NCBI GenBank assembly: GCA_020348305.1
Contig: CP070746.1
Location: forward strand, 6,097,313 to 6,157,735
DNA: 60,423 bases
From: Desulfobacterales bacterium
GTDB lineage: Bacteria; Desulfobacterota; Desulfobacteria; Desulfobacterales; JAHEIW01
Reading direction: 5' to 3'
Shown: piece after piece, positions 35,433 through 44,312 of the stretch
Layout: each line of letters starts with the position of its first letter
Position numbering within the stretch: position 1 is the stretch's first letter
Made by a program: the position numbers and the translations under genes
The notes under the pieces: generated by a model
Told to the model about the DNA's origin: nothing
The model's database searches: none
The model's input: only the letters and a program-made list of their open reading frames with translations

Positions 35433-35450
35433 TTCTGAGTTCTCTCAGAA
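35433..35450 (+). terminator. Weak terminator after the second HAAT operon
   Basis: TTCTGAG-TTCT-CTCAGAA, a 7-bp stem with a four-base loop, then AAGTTTTGTT. Located 14 bp after the livF-like stop and before the kinase gene. Marginal stability; could be a rho-independent terminator of low efficiency. Confidence 0.35.
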
Positions 35451-35524
35451 AAGTTTTGTTGGGTGATCGGATAAAATTTTGCCAACTAAATGTTAAAAAG
35501 AAATTTTAAAAAGAGGGAGGTCAA

Positions 35525-36625
35525 ATGACTACAATGACAATCAAATCGACAGAAGAATGTAAGTGGGATATTTTAAGCCTGGGAGAGGTCATGATTCGCC
35601 TTGACCCCGGCGACAACCGGGTGGCTCGCACCCGGCACTTCCAGGTATGGGAGGGCGGTGGCGAGTACAACGTCGCCAGGGGCTTGCGGCGATGTTTCGG
35701 CCTGCGTGCGGCCTTGGTCACGGCCATTCCGGAAAATCCGGTTGGACGACTGCTTGAAGATTTGCTGTTGCAGGGCGGTGTGGACCTTTCCCATGTCAGA
35801 TGGGTGCCCTTCGACGGCATCGGCCGCAAGGTAAGAGTCGGGTTGAATTTTACCGAGAGCGGCTTCGGGGTGCGTGCTGCGCTGGGATGCTCCGATCGGG
35901 GGTACTCGGCGGCATCTCAAATCAAAAAAGGCGATATCGATTGGAACCTGATTTTCGGCCAGCAAGGGGTGCGCTGGTTTCATACCGGCGGTATTTACGC
36001 CGGACTTTCCGAGACCACACCGGAAGTCATCATTGAAGCCATGCAGGTCGCCAAGGCCAACGGAACAATGATTTCTTATGATCTGAACTATCGGCCATCT
36101 TTGTGGAAGGACATCGGAGGATCGGACAAAGCCATCGAGGTCAACCGTGAAATCGCCAAATACGTCGACGTCATGCTTGGCAACGAAGAGGATTTTACAG
36201 CTGCCCTAGGGTTTGCCGTGGAAGGCTTGGACAAGGATATTTCCAAACTGGACACTTCCGCCTTTAAAAAGATGATCCATAGGGCAGTCGAATCCTATCC
36301 GAATTTTAAAGCGGTGGGCACCACGCTGAGAAACGCAAAAACCGCCTGTGTTAATGACTGGGGCGCCATTCTTTATGCCGGCGGCGAATTTTACGAAGCC
36401 ATCCTGCGCGAAAACCTGGAGATATACGATCGCGTCGGCGGAGGCGACAGCTTTGCGTCGGGCTTGATTTACGCCTTTCTGACCGGAAAAGATCCGGCCG
36501 AAGCCGTAAATTACGGAGCCGCCCACGGCGCCCTTGCCATGACCACCCCCGGTGACACCACCATGGCGACATTGGCAGAAGTGGAAAAGGTGATGAAAAG
36601 CACCACTGCGCGAGTGGATCGATAG
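35525..36625 (+). CDS. PfkB-family sugar kinase, probable 2-keto-3-deoxygluconate kinase
   Basis: 366 aa. N-terminal DILSLGEVMIRLDPG and GGGEYNVARGL (substrate lid), DLNYRPSLW near residue 180, GNEEDF, and the C-terminal PfkB signature with anion hole and base: DRVGGGDSFASGLIYAFL. The GEVMIRL..GGGEYNVA pattern is that of KdgK-type kinases rather than ribokinase. It would phosphorylate KDG to KDPG, the substrate of the aldolase at 19447. The ATG has AGGGAGG. Opens a unit with the Gfo/Idh/MocA gene 13 bp downstream. Substrate assignment is by resemblance and context. Confidence 0.85.
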   Translation: MTTMTIKSTEECKWDILSLGEVMIRLDPGDNRVARTRHFQVWEGGGEYNVARGLRRCFGLRAALVTAIPENPVGRLLEDLLLQGGVDLSHVRWVPFDGIGRKVRVGLNFTESGFGVRAALGCSDRGYSAASQIKKGDIDWNLIFGQQGVRWFHTGGIYAGLSETTPEVIIEAMQVAKANGTMISYDLNYRPSLWKDIGGSDKAIEVNREIAKYVDVMLGNEEDFTAALGFAVEGLDKDISKLDTSAFKKMIHRAVESYPNFKAVGTTLRNAKTACVNDWGAILYAGGEFYEAILRENLEIYDRVGGGDSFASGLIYAFLTGKDPAEAVNYGAAHGALAMTTPGDTTMATLAEVEKVMKSTTARVDR

Positions 36626-36638
36626 GAGGGCTTGCCAA

Positions 36639-37904
36639 TTGAACGACTACAAACCATTGGATCTTACGATTATCGGGGCGGGGATGATCGTGCATGATCT
36701 GATCCTGCCGGCCGCCTATCAGCTGCAGCGTCAGGGATATGTTAAAAATATCGCGGTTTGCGGCACTCGGGTAAGTTCGCTGCAGGCGTTAAAAGACAAT
36801 ACGTTGATTAAAGAAGCATTTCCCGGACAGGAGTTTACACCGTTTCCGGCTCTGGATTCACCTGCCGGCGACAACCAGGAATTGTACAAAGAAGCTTTGG
36901 CCAAGATGGCGCCCTATCAGGCGGTGATCGTGGCCCTGCCCGATCAGCTCCACTATGAAGTAATGATGAATGTCCTGGATTTCGATCAGCATGTTTTATG
37001 CGTCAAACCCCTGGTTTTAAAACACAAGCATGGTGTCGAAATCGCCCAAAAAGCAAAAGCAAGGGGATTGTATGTCGGCGTGGAATATCATAAACGCTTT
37101 GACCGCCGATCGCTGATTGCCAGGAAAAATTACCTCAACGGCGATTTGGGAAAATTCGTCATCGGTGAAGCCAAGCTGATTGAACCCTATTATTACCGCT
37201 ATTCAAATTTTCAAAACTGGTTTACCACGGAATTCACAGATCCTTTTGTTTATGTGGGATGCCATTATGTGGACCTGGTCTATTTTATCACCGGCCTGAA
37301 ACCGGTGGAGGTATCGGTTTCGGGTGTGAAAGGCAAATTTCCGAACGGCAATGAAGCCTTTATGTGGGCCAACGGCCGGGTGCGGTTTGAAAACGGGGCG
37401 CTGCTGTCCGTGACCGATGGCCTCGGATACCCGGATGACGGAGCCGGTTCCAATGAGCAGGGCCTTTCCATGTTTTTCGAGGGTAATGAAAAGGGCGCCA
37501 TATTCAAACATAACGACCAGTTCAGAGGTGCCGAATACAGTTTTATAAAAGGCCGGGGTCCTGCAAACAAGCTTTTCCATTACATCAATCCGGACTTCTT
37601 TCAGCTCGTTCCCTGGGAAGGTGAAGGTTACAAACCGATCGGCTACGGCCCGGATTCGGTGATGGCCAATATTAAATGCATTTGTCAAATCGAAGCGCGG
37701 GCGGATAAGGACTTGCAAAATGCCCATTCCGTAAGGCTTGAAGCCGGGGATGAGGCAGACCGAAAAGGATTGCTTGCCACCCCGGAAAATTCCTATATCA
37801 ATGAGCTGGTGCACGAGGCAGCCCGGCTGTCCATTTTAAATGACGGGGTCATGGCCCTGATCGAATATGAGCCGGAACCGCAAGTGAGGCTCAAACATGC
37901 TTAG
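36639..37904 (+). CDS. Gfo/Idh/MocA-family oxidoreductase (second)
   Basis: 421 aa, longer than the usual 340-390. Rossmann LTIIGAGMIVHDLILPAAY, then VALPDQLHYEVMMNVLDFDQHVLCVKPLVL (a CVKP variant of the EKP motif; the catalytic Lys is kept), and a large C-terminal domain with the VEYHKRFDRRS and VGCHYVDLVYFITGLKP blocks. The TTG start at 36639 is set by GGAGGG eight bases upstream. It is only distantly similar to the protein at 16883. Follows the KDG-type kinase directly; probably oxidises or epimerises a sugar acid or polyol. Confidence 0.88.
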   Translation: MNDYKPLDLTIIGAGMIVHDLILPAAYQLQRQGYVKNIAVCGTRVSSLQALKDNTLIKEAFPGQEFTPFPALDSPAGDNQELYKEALAKMAPYQAVIVALPDQLHYEVMMNVLDFDQHVLCVKPLVLKHKHGVEIAQKAKARGLYVGVEYHKRFDRRSLIARKNYLNGDLGKFVIGEAKLIEPYYYRYSNFQNWFTTEFTDPFVYVGCHYVDLVYFITGLKPVEVSVSGVKGKFPNGNEAFMWANGRVRFENGALLSVTDGLGYPDDGAGSNEQGLSMFFEGNEKGAIFKHNDQFRGAEYSFIKGRGPANKLFHYINPDFFQLVPWEGEGYKPIGYGPDSVMANIKCICQIEARADKDLQNAHSVRLEAGDEADRKGLLATPENSYINELVHEAARLSILNDGVMALIEYEPEPQVRLKHA

Positions 37905-38005
37905 CCGTCAGTGTTTAAGGAAGATCGAGTGATGCTCCAACCAACGAGCAGGTGTCCTCAAGATGCCCGTTCGAAGGGGCTAAACTCATTTGCCATTTTG
38001 TAGCG

Positions 38006-38134
38006 GATTGATTGGGTTGATTAGCTTGATTGGGTTTATTAGTTGGTTGAGTTGACGGAGTAGATTGGTTTACATGGATTGAATCCTTTAAATTTAATCA
38101 ACCAGTCAACCAATCAACCAGTCAACTAACTACC
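38006..38134. repeat. Imperfect inverted repeat of TTGATT/AATCAA words
   Basis: The 37905-38238 gap holds a low-complexity pair: GATTGATTGGGTTGATTAG- and AGTTGGTTGAGTTGAC-like words on the left (38006-38056) and complementary AATCAACCAGTCAACCAATC- and GTCAACTAACT-like words on the right (38095-38134). It would fold into an irregular hairpin. No gene is credible in this gap apart from a 23-codon frame at 37932 that is unlikely. Confidence 0.5.
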
Positions 38135-38238
38135 GGAAATTGTTCTCCTGCAATGGTAAAACCTAAGCGGGGCTTACCCGGAGAAAGCGGGTACGAGACA
38201 ATCAAAGTTAACTTTTTCTAGTCTAGGAGTCTTATATC

Positions 38239-39612
38239 GTGGCCGAATATTCACTGGAGCCGGTAGAGGTAAATGAGGTATCCACAAAATATCGTACGAT
38301 TCGAACCAAAATACCGGTTCCGGAATCACTGCCCATCTTCCAGTCCCTGAAAGAATCTGAACCGCGTTCCATGTTGGGGATGCCGCCGGTGGTATGGGAC
38401 AAGGCAGAGAATTTCACGGTTTATGACAGATGGGGCAACCGCTGGATCGACTGGTCCTCCTGCGTTCTCTTGGCCAATACCGGCCATGGCCGGCCGGAGA
38501 TTAAAAGAGCGCTGCGGCAGCAGATCGATCAGGGATTGCTGGCCAGCTATGTTTTTGTTCATGAAAAACGAGCCCATCTGACCAAAGCTTTGCAGGAGCT
38601 GTCACCGGATCCTGCCAATTATGAAGCGTTTCTGCTCAGCACCGGCAGCGAGGCCATTGAAAACTGCATCAAGCTATCCAAAACTTACGCCCTTGAAAAG
38701 CACGGTCCCAAAAAGAAGGTTGTCATAAGTTTCGAAAATGCCTTTCATGGCCGCACCCTTGGCGCCCAGCTGGCGGGGGGTATCCCAGCGCTGAAGAAAT
38801 GGATCGGAATAGACGATTCCGCATTTTTTCAGGTTCCATTTCCTGATGGCTACCGGGTCACGGACACATCCTTTGATGTATTTCTAAAAACACTGGACTC
38901 CGGGGGAATTAAACCTACCGATATCGCCGCCGTGCTGACGGAGTCCTACCAGGGCGGCGGTGCCGATTTTTTGCCGGTTGAATATGCTCGGAAACTGGAA
39001 ACGTTCAGCCGATCGCACGATATTGTCACCATCTACGACGAAGTCCAGGCGGGCTTCGGCCGAACCGGCAAAATGTTCTGCTACGAGCATTACGGGGTCA
39101 AACCAGATTTGATCGCCTGTGGCAAAGGTATCAGTTCCTCCTTGCCACTTTCCGCAGTTATCGGCCGCACGGATATCATGGAGTTGTATGCTCCAGGTTC
39201 CATGACGTCGACGCATTCGGCCTCGCCTTTATGTGTTGCCGCGGCTATTGCTAATCTGGAAATTTTGCAAAAGGAGGATCTTCTTGCAAATGCCGTACGA
39301 ATGGGCGACATATTGATTCCGGAACTGGAGCGCATCTGCCGCAAATATCCTTCGATTTTCCCGGTCGTGAGCGGCAAAGGGTTGGTGGCCGGAATTCGGG
39401 TAGCAGATCCTAAAACAGGGAAGCCGGATGGTGAAACCGCGCTTAAAATAAATACGGTCTGCTACCAAAAAGGTTTGCTGATGTTTGCACCGGTGGGATC
39501 CAATGGAGAATGCGTTAAAATTGCTCCACCGCTTTGCATCACAGAAAATGCGCTGCGCGAAAGCATTGTTGTATTCGAAGAAGCCGTAAACGAGGTTTTG
39601 ACTGGCCGTTAA
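38239..39612 (+). CDS. Class III aminotransferase (PLP, 4-aminobutyrate/omega-type)
   Basis: 457 aa. Family landmarks: WIDWSSCVLLANTGHGRPEI, STGSEAIENCIKLS, FENAFHGRT, IYDEVQAGFGRTG (Asp of PLP site), ACGKGISSSLPLSAV with the Schiff-base Lys near residue 298, and STHSASPLCVAAA. GTG start at 38239 with AGGAG nine bases upstream. Omega-aminotransferases move amino groups from 4-aminobutyrate, taurine, beta-alanine or amino-polyols. Here it precedes the second CUT2 importer and may remove the amino group from an imported amino sugar or amino acid; the substrate is not known. Confidence 0.9.
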   Translation: MAEYSLEPVEVNEVSTKYRTIRTKIPVPESLPIFQSLKESEPRSMLGMPPVVWDKAENFTVYDRWGNRWIDWSSCVLLANTGHGRPEIKRALRQQIDQGLLASYVFVHEKRAHLTKALQELSPDPANYEAFLLSTGSEAIENCIKLSKTYALEKHGPKKKVVISFENAFHGRTLGAQLAGGIPALKKWIGIDDSAFFQVPFPDGYRVTDTSFDVFLKTLDSGGIKPTDIAAVLTESYQGGGADFLPVEYARKLETFSRSHDIVTIYDEVQAGFGRTGKMFCYEHYGVKPDLIACGKGISSSLPLSAVIGRTDIMELYAPGSMTSTHSASPLCVAAAIANLEILQKEDLLANAVRMGDILIPELERICRKYPSIFPVVSGKGLVAGIRVADPKTGKPDGETALKINTVCYQKGLLMFAPVGSNGECVKIAPPLCITENALRESIVVFEEAVNEVLTGR

Positions 39613-39648
39613 AATCTCATGAGACGCCGGGTGAAGAGAGTAGAACTT

Positions 39649-40626
39649 ATGAAAGAAAAATACGCTTCATTTCTGGCACAAATTGTAAAAGATCACATTG
39701 TCTATCTATTTTTAATCGCCGTCTTGATTATCGCCGCTATTCTCTCGCCCCAATTCTTCAAGTTGCAGAATTTGTTTAACATCTTACGGCAGGCGTCAGC
39801 TTTAGGTCTATTGGCCATCGGTCAAACCGTGGTGGTTATTGCCGGCGGTATCGATGTTTCTGTTGCCGCCATTATGCAGTTGGCCGGCGTAACGATTGCC
39901 GAAATTACAAAGGCCCAGGACAAACTGGTATTTGTAGCTATCGTGACGGTACTTTTTATGGGAACCGCTATTGGCTTCGGCAACGGTCTGTTGGTCGCCA
40001 AACGCAAGGTCCAGCCGTTTGTGTCAACCCTTTTTGTGGGGCTTCTGGTTACGGGTTTACGCTTGCTGGTTACCAAAGCAACACCTTCGGGCGGTTTGCC
40101 GGCGTTTATTCGATTTCTCGGCAGCGACTCATTGGGTCCGATTCCCAATGCTGTTATTATTTTCGGGTGCACGGCATTGATGATAAATTTTATTTTGTCG
40201 AAAACCACCCTGGGAAGATCGATTTATGCGGTGGGCGGCAATCCAGCGACGGCATTTTTTAGCGGGGTAAAAGTGGATCGAATTACGATATTCAGCTACA
40301 TGCTGTGCGGATTTCTGGCAGCGATTGCCGGACTGGTTCTGGTGGGTTATCTGGGGTATGCCGACCAGAACATCGGTATCGGATACGAGTGGGATTCAAT
40401 TGCGGCGGTTGCAGTGGGCGGAGTGGTGCTGGGTGGCGGTCGGGGCAAAATTTCAGGCACCATTGCCGGAGTCCTGTTAATGACGGTGCTCCTGAATTTG
40501 GTTCTAATTTTAAAGCTCAGCGTAGAGTATCAATTCGTCATACGGGGTGTCGTGATCATCGCAGCCGTGGCATTTTATGCCGGTCAATGGCGGTGGAAGC
40601 GACTGTTTCTATCGAAAGGCGTCTAA
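39649..40626 (+). CDS. CUT2 ABC permease, system 2, first subunit
   Basis: About 325 aa RbsC family: SPQFFKLQNLFNILRQASALG, IGQTVVVIAGGIDVS, FVSTLFVGLLVTGLR, TLGRSIYAVGGNPATAFFSGV, GIGYEWDSIAAVAVGGVVLGGG. Start: ATG at 39649 with GAAGAGAG upstream is preferred over ATG at 39619, which would lie 6 bp after the aminotransferase stop and add a very basic ten-residue leader; uncertain. It corresponds to the gene at 24869 in system 1. Confidence 0.88.
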   Translation: MKEKYASFLAQIVKDHIVYLFLIAVLIIAAILSPQFFKLQNLFNILRQASALGLLAIGQTVVVIAGGIDVSVAAIMQLAGVTIAEITKAQDKLVFVAIVTVLFMGTAIGFGNGLLVAKRKVQPFVSTLFVGLLVTGLRLLVTKATPSGGLPAFIRFLGSDSLGPIPNAVIIFGCTALMINFILSKTTLGRSIYAVGGNPATAFFSGVKVDRITIFSYMLCGFLAAIAGLVLVGYLGYADQNIGIGYEWDSIAAVAVGGVVLGGGRGKISGTIAGVLLMTVLLNLVLILKLSVEYQFVIRGVVIIAAVAFYAGQWRWKRLFLSKGV

Positions 40627-40670
40627 CCGAAAAAAATTCTACTGAAACCATTTTCAGAAAGGAGAAGATT

Positions 40671-41726
40671 ATGGTTACGAAAAAAGGTTTAACTGCTTTT
40701 ATGGCAATTTGTTTTGCATTTACTTTTGTACTTTTTTCCTCCTTCGCTTTGGCGGAGGATCTTTTGCCGGGAATGGTCGACACGACCAAATATAAGAAGA
40801 AAGGGCCGTGGCTGGCCGGCAGGGCCGCGCTCGGAGATACCAATGCCTGGATGACCATGTTCAGCCTGCATTTCAACTATGGGATTGAAGAGAAATATCA
40901 AAAAGATTTCAAAGGCTTTAAGGTAGCTTCGTGCTTTTGGAACCCGGTAAAGCAAATTGCGGATATCGAGCAATTGGTGGCCCAGGGCGTAGATATCCTT
41001 TTTGTTGATCCGGCCAGCGAGGGGGCTCTGGTCGGTGCGGTCGAAGAAGTTTATGATATGGGTATTCCGGTCGTGCTGGCTTCCACGGGGGTAAACACCG
41101 ACAAATACACCACCTGGGTTTCCCGAGACAACATCAAAGCCGGCTTTCTTTATGCCAATTGGATGGGGAAAAAACTGAATGGTAAAGGCAATGTCGTGGT
41201 TCTGATGGGGATGGCCGGAAGCAGCTATGCCGAAGATGTGTTGCGCGGCGTCAATCAGGGCCTGGGGGCTTTTCCCGATATCAAGATTTTGGAAACCGCC
41301 TATTGTGATTGGTCACCGGTAAAAGCCAAGGAAACCATGGAAGTATTCATCCAGTCCAATCCCAAAATCGACGGGATTATTTCAGACGGCGGCCAGATGG
41401 GTTTGGGTGCTGTGGAGGCCTTGCTGGATGCCGGGAAAAAGATCCCGCCGATCACCGCCGATGACTGGAACGGCTGGCTGCGCATGGCAAAACAGCACAA
41501 CATTGATTTCCTGGCTGTTTCCGGGGGCAATCCGTTGTCACTAACCTGCGTGCAGCTGGCCACCAAAATTATGCGCGGTGAACCGGTTCCCAAGATTGTG
41601 GAATACCCCATAGTGACGTTTGAAAAAGACCAGCTGGATCAATATTACCGACCGGACCTGACAGATCAGTACTTCGCCGTACACGAGCTTCCGGAAGCAT
41701 GGATTAAGAAAAATTACTCGAAATAA
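40671..41726 (+). CDS. CUT2 substrate-binding protein, Sec-exported, system 2
   Basis: 351 aa with a Sec signal (MVTKKGLTAFMAICFAFTFV..., cleavage after FALA). The frame is open far upstream, but AGAAAGGAGAAG before the ATG at 40671 and the signal peptide fix the start. Peripla_BP_4 fold; DGGQMGLGAVEALLDAGKKIPP and the C-terminal RPDLTDQYFAVHELPEAWI match the Tat-exported paralogue at 25972. Ligand unknown. Confidence 0.92.
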   Translation: MVTKKGLTAFMAICFAFTFVLFSSFALAEDLLPGMVDTTKYKKKGPWLAGRAALGDTNAWMTMFSLHFNYGIEEKYQKDFKGFKVASCFWNPVKQIADIEQLVAQGVDILFVDPASEGALVGAVEEVYDMGIPVVLASTGVNTDKYTTWVSRDNIKAGFLYANWMGKKLNGKGNVVVLMGMAGSSYAEDVLRGVNQGLGAFPDIKILETAYCDWSPVKAKETMEVFIQSNPKIDGIISDGGQMGLGAVEALLDAGKKIPPITADDWNGWLRMAKQHNIDFLAVSGGNPLSLTCVQLATKIMRGEPVPKIVEYPIVTFEKDQLDQYYRPDLTDQYFAVHELPEAWIKKNYSK

Positions 41727-41795
41727 AAATCGAGGGGCCGGTCCTTGACCGGATCCTCGGATTTTCAAAAGACGTCTTCATACGGTGAGCATTGC

Positions 41796-44312
41796 GTGCA
41801 GGAAAACATCGTTCTCAAAATTGATCGCCTCTCCAAAAGCTTTCCCGGGGTTCAGGCGCTGGATTCGGTTTCTCTGGAAATCAGAAAAGGAGAAGTTCAC
41901 GCCGTCGTCGGCGAAAACGGTGCCGGCAAATCCACTTTAATGAAAATACTGGCCGGCGCTGAAGCACCGGATCAGGGGACCATTTTCTTAAACGGACAGC
42001 AGTTTCAATCTTTTGATCCCCAATCTGCCAGACGCCTGGGGATCGGCATTATTTTCCAGGAATTTAACCTCATCCCCTATCTCTCGGCAGCTAAAAATAT
42101 TTCCCTCGGTCGGGAACCCCATTCATGGGGATGGATTTTCAATAAAAAAGAAATCAATGATGCCGTCAAATGGCTCAAGGAAATCGAGGCCCAAATTCCC
42201 CCGACATCGCCCATTCATTGGCTGAGTGTCGGTCAACAGCAGCAGATTGAGATTGCCAAAGCCCTGTCACTAAACGCCGGCATTCTGATCATGGACGAAC
42301 CGGCATCAGCGCTTTCCGCATCCGAGCGCGACCACCTCTTTGCGTTGATCGATAAGCTGCGTCAACGTGCGATTACCATCCTTTATGTCTCCCATAGTCT
42401 GGATGAAGTCTTCCGGGTATCTGATCGCGTGACGGTATTAAAAGACGGAAAGCTCGTTTATACCCGGCCAATCCGGCACGCCACAACCGATGATCTAATA
42501 GCTGCCATGGTCGGCCGAAAGCTGGATCGCATCTATCCGCCCAAAGCCGAAAAAATGGGAAACCCGATCCTTTCGGTTAAAAACTTTAGTTCCAAAGATA
42601 AGCTTAAAAATGTCTGCTTTGATCTCAGGGAAGGCGAAATTTTGGGCATTTACGGTCTGGTAGGCGCCGGCAGGACCGAGCTTTGTAAGGCACTTTTCGG
42701 GGTTGTGTCTTCCAGCGGTGAAATATCCTTACATGGAAAATCCTTAAGCAAACGCAATCCCAGTGCGGCGATTAAAACCGGGATCACCTTTCTGACCGAA
42801 GATCGAAAAAACGAAGGCCTCATTATGGGACTTTCGGTCAGAAAAAATATCGCCCTGCCGAGCCTGGATATGCGGTCTTTATGGGGCATTATCAACGATC
42901 ATGAGGAGCGACGCCAAACCGGAAAAATAACTGAAAAGCTAAGAATTAAAACCCCGACCATTGAAAATGACGTTTATTATTTGAGCGGTGGTAATCAACA
43001 AAAAGTTGTGATCGGCAAATGGCTGCTGGCGGAACCCAGAATATTGATTTGTGACGAGCCGACTCGGGGTGTGGATGTCGGCGCCAAGATGGAAATTTAT
43101 TCGCACCTGCGGGAGCTTGCCGATCAGGGTCTGGCCGTCATTTTGGTCTCTTCCGAACTGCCTGAAATCATCGGCATGAGTGATCGAATTCTGGTCATGC
43201 GCAACGGCCGCATCGTTAGTGAGTTTAACCGCGCCGAATTCAGTGAGGAAATAATTCTGGCAGCCGGTCTGAGTGAAACGCATGCGCATTCAGCACCGGA
43301 CAAACCCGTTACCGCAACTGCTTTTCAGCAACACCTTGCTGCTAAACTCGGGGGTGCTAAAAAATGGATCGTCCAGGCCGACCTGGTCGTATTTTCAACA
43401 TTGCTCGCGCTAATCGCAGTGGGGATTTTTTCTTCCGCGTCTTTCCTCACCAACTATAATATTACTTCAATTTTGCGCCATGCCGCCGCACTGGGCATTG
43501 TTACGATGGGACAGGCGGTGGTCATGATTTGTGGCGGCATTGACATAGCGGTTGGGTCTATCATATCGTTGACAACCATTTTATCGGCACTCATTATGGG
43601 CGGATCCAATGCGATGATTTTGCCCGCTGTATTCGCCTGTTGGGGTGCCGGATTCATGGTGGGCGCTTTAAACGGTTTTGCCGTTGTTAAACTCAGAATT
43701 GTGCCGTTTATTGCAACACTTGGTATGATGTCGATCGTCCACGGGATTGTCCTGTTGATTACACACGGACCGGTGGGTTCAATCGGCAAGCTGTTTCGGT
43801 ACGTTTCACGAGGATCGGTAGGTCCTTTCCCGTCGGCTCTCATCGTTATCTGTTTCGTTTTTATTTTGGCCGTGCTGGTCATGAATAAAACCGTATACGG
43901 CAGACATGTGTTTGCCACCGGAGCAAACAGCGAAGTGGCCCGGTTGGCCGGCATCCGCATCAACTGGATTACATTTTCTTCCTATATCGTCAGCGCCGTA
44001 TGTGCGGTTTTTGCCGGGCTTTATCTGACCAGCCGCATGGGCATGGGAGATCCGTTGGTGGGTCGTGGCTTTGAAGTGGATTCGATCATTGCCGTTTTGA
44101 TCGGCGGAGTGCCCTTTGGCGGCGGCAAAGGTAATATCCTGGGAGTGATTGCCGGTGTACTTTTGCTTTCGGTGTTGGCTAATCTGCTCAACATGTGGAA
44201 TTTACAAAGCTGGTATCATCAGATAGTCAAGGCGATGATACTTTTAATGGCGATATCGATTTATAAAGGAGGAAATTCATCATGGCCATTAAAGTTGCAA
44301 TTACCCAAATGA
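41796..44312 (+). CDS. Fused CUT2 ATPase-permease (RbsA-RbsC fusion), system 2
   Basis: About 838 aa. Residues 1-500 are an RbsA-like tandem ATPase: NBD1 GENGAGKST (39-47), LSVGQQQQIEIAKAL, LIMDEPASALS; NBD2 GLVGAGRTEL (degenerate Walker A), LSGGNQQKVVIGKWL, ILICDEPTRGVDVG. After a linker near residues 500-525, the remaining 300 residues are an RbsC-like permease: MGQAVVMICGGIDIAVGS, FIATLGMMSIVHG, TVYGRHVFATGANSEVARLAGI, GRGFEVDSIIAVLIGGVPFGGG. No stop or frameshift separates the halves. Both junction ends are cytoplasmic, so the fusion is topologically possible. GTG at 41796 (GGTGAG upstream) is my start; TTG at 41745 is an alternative. It overlaps the next gene by 31 bp. Confidence 0.9.
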   Translation: MQENIVLKIDRLSKSFPGVQALDSVSLEIRKGEVHAVVGENGAGKSTLMKILAGAEAPDQGTIFLNGQQFQSFDPQSARRLGIGIIFQEFNLIPYLSAAKNISLGREPHSWGWIFNKKEINDAVKWLKEIEAQIPPTSPIHWLSVGQQQQIEIAKALSLNAGILIMDEPASALSASERDHLFALIDKLRQRAITILYVSHSLDEVFRVSDRVTVLKDGKLVYTRPIRHATTDDLIAAMVGRKLDRIYPPKAEKMGNPILSVKNFSSKDKLKNVCFDLREGEILGIYGLVGAGRTELCKALFGVVSSSGEISLHGKSLSKRNPSAAIKTGITFLTEDRKNEGLIMGLSVRKNIALPSLDMRSLWGIINDHEERRQTGKITEKLRIKTPTIENDVYYLSGGNQQKVVIGKWLLAEPRILICDEPTRGVDVGAKMEIYSHLRELADQGLAVILVSSELPEIIGMSDRILVMRNGRIVSEFNRAEFSEEIILAAGLSETHAHSAPDKPVTATAFQQHLAAKLGGAKKWIVQADLVVFSTLLALIAVGIFSSASFLTNYNITSILRHAAALGIVTMGQAVVMICGGIDIAVGSIISLTTILSALIMGGSNAMILPAVFACWGAGFMVGALNGFAVVKLRIVPFIATLGMMSIVHGIVLLITHGPVGSIGKLFRYVSRGSVGPFPSALIVICFVFILAVLVMNKTVYGRHVFATGANSEVARLAGIRINWITFSSYIVSAVCAVFAGLYLTSRMGMGDPLVGRGFEVDSIIAVLIGGVPFGGGKGNILGVIAGVLLLSVLANLLNMWNLQSWYHQIVKAMILLMAISIYKGGNSSWPLKLQLPK

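Noticed and set aside
37932..38003. Short frame with a Shine-Dalgarno-like AAGGAAG upstream
   Set aside because: Only 23 codons before a stop, no recognisable family, and it runs up to a low-complexity repeat.
40305..40670. N-terminal extension of the binding protein at 40671
   Set aside because: It overlaps the preceding permease gene in another frame, and the Shine-Dalgarno plus signal peptide fix the start at 40671.
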